This document shows, in pieces, positions 63,601 to 64,000 of a DNA stretch of 64,000 nt (the stretch's first letter is position 1; each line of letters opens with the position of its first letter). The translations under genes and the position numbers were made by a program. The notes under the pieces were generated by a model. That model worked only from the letters and a program-made list of their open reading frames with translations. It ran no database searches and was not told the DNA's origin. The stretch spans positions 248,001 through 312,000 of the forward strand of contig NZ_JBGUAX010000008.1 in the NCBI RefSeq assembly GCF_041821065.1, in the 5' to 3' direction. Source of the stretch: Egicoccus sp. AB-alg2 (lineage in GTDB: Bacteria > Actinomycetota > Nitriliruptoria > Nitriliruptorales > Nitriliruptoraceae).

Positions 63601-64000
63601 GTGTCCGACGCACCTACCGACGTGGCCTCTCCCGAACAGGGAGGGGCCACGCCCCCACCGGCAACCACGTCCTCCCACGGATTCGGTTGGTACGTCCTGC
63701 GCCAACTCGGGGTACGGCTGCGGCAACTGATCGTGTTGCTGCTGGTCGTCTCCACGGTCCTGTTCATGCTCCTGCGCTCGACTGGGAACCCGGCCCTGGT
63801 CATGGCGGGGGAGAACGCCACCCCGCAACAGATCGCGGAGATCGAAGCGTTCTACGGCTTGGATCGGCCGCTCCCCGTCCAGTACGTGACGTTCTTGTCC
63901 CAACTCGCCCGCGCGGACTTCGGCACGTCGTTCAGCTCGAACCGGGTCGCGCTCGAACTCGTGCTCGAGCGGATACCGGCCACCATCCAGCTCGCCGTCG
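63601..64000 (+). CDS. ABC transporter permease, DppB/OppB family (partial)
   Basis: First 133 codons of a DppB-type permease. After a polar start (SDAPTDVASPEQGGATPPPA) come the first helix (RQLIVLLLVVSTVLFMLLR), the conserved STGNPALVMAGENATPQQIA, and IEAFYGLDRPLPVQYVTFLS, which is the standard family signature. GTG start 17 bp after the binding-protein stop. The rest lies beyond the window. Confidence 0.88.
   Translation, partial: MSDAPTDVASPEQGGATPPPATTSSHGFGWYVLRQLGVRLRQLIVLLLVVSTVLFMLLRSTGNPALVMAGENATPQQIAEIEAFYGLDRPLPVQYVTFLSQLARADFGTSFSSNRVALELVLERIPATIQLAV

Noticed and set aside
1-64000. CRISPR arrays, rRNA genes and insertion-sequence transposases
   Set aside because: No regularly spaced short repeats, no rRNA sequence and no transposase motifs (DDE, HUH) were seen on either strand.

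Overview
The window is high-GC DNA with strong Shine-Dalgarno sites, many GTG/TTG starts and many 4-bp ATGA gene overlaps. F420-type LLM oxidoreductase, AAC(2')-I, DUF5996, UBP zinc-finger, choice-of-anchor B and RecBCD genes together point to a free-living actinobacterium. A deep-branching group such as Nitriliruptoria/Egibacteria would fit, but this is inference from gene content only.

Layout. (1) 1-22.1 kb is chromosomal backbone: regulators (LAL-type LuxR, Lrp/AsnC, AraC), a LysE exporter, class I fructose-bisphosphate aldolase, secreted proteins (M14 carboxypeptidase, choice-of-anchor B protein, AMIN-like/SH3 protein), two acetyltransferases including an AAC(2')-I homologue, and assorted enzymes. 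Several genes are visibly broken: a LuxR gene with an in-frame TAG, a winged-helix gene with two frameshifts, a membrane gene with an in-frame TGA, and an AraC stub. (2) 22.3-36.0 kb is an integrated element. It lies between two ~217-bp direct repeats, each carrying the 3' half of a tRNA-Lys(CUU) plus a terminator hairpin. A tyrosine integrase with a -1 frameshift abuts the right repeat. The cargo is a probable graspetide (omega-ester/amide RiPP) locus with a 58-aa precursor candidate, a PgeF-like gene, and a co-directional block of OmpA-like lipoprotein, second lipoprotein, coiled-coil membrane protein, von Willebrand A protein, mini zinc ribbon and PcfJ-like protein that I cannot assign to a named system. 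(3) 36-44 kb is accessory DNA: a decayed HepT toxin, a two-gene McrBC-like restriction system, three coupled unknown genes and a NERD-helicase. (4) 44.2-53.2 kb is a recC-recB-recD operon in which recB carries a one-base insertion. (5) 53.2-55.1 kb is gene-poor and holds a second HepT remnant. (6) 55.2-64.0 kb is a catabolic/transport cluster: isochorismatase-type hydrolase, Tat-exported binding lipoprotein, ThDP enzyme, TatA, IclR regulator, cyclase-family hydrolase, MFS transporter, and a peptide-type ABC transporter running off the end. Three transcription units share a GTTCC-N7-GRAAC palindrome that looks like the IclR operator.

The most interesting items are the graspetide candidate, the unassigned OmpA/vWA/PcfJ-like operon, the tandem attachment-site architecture and the inferred IclR regulon. 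Functions are read from motifs and family resemblance; no database search was possible.
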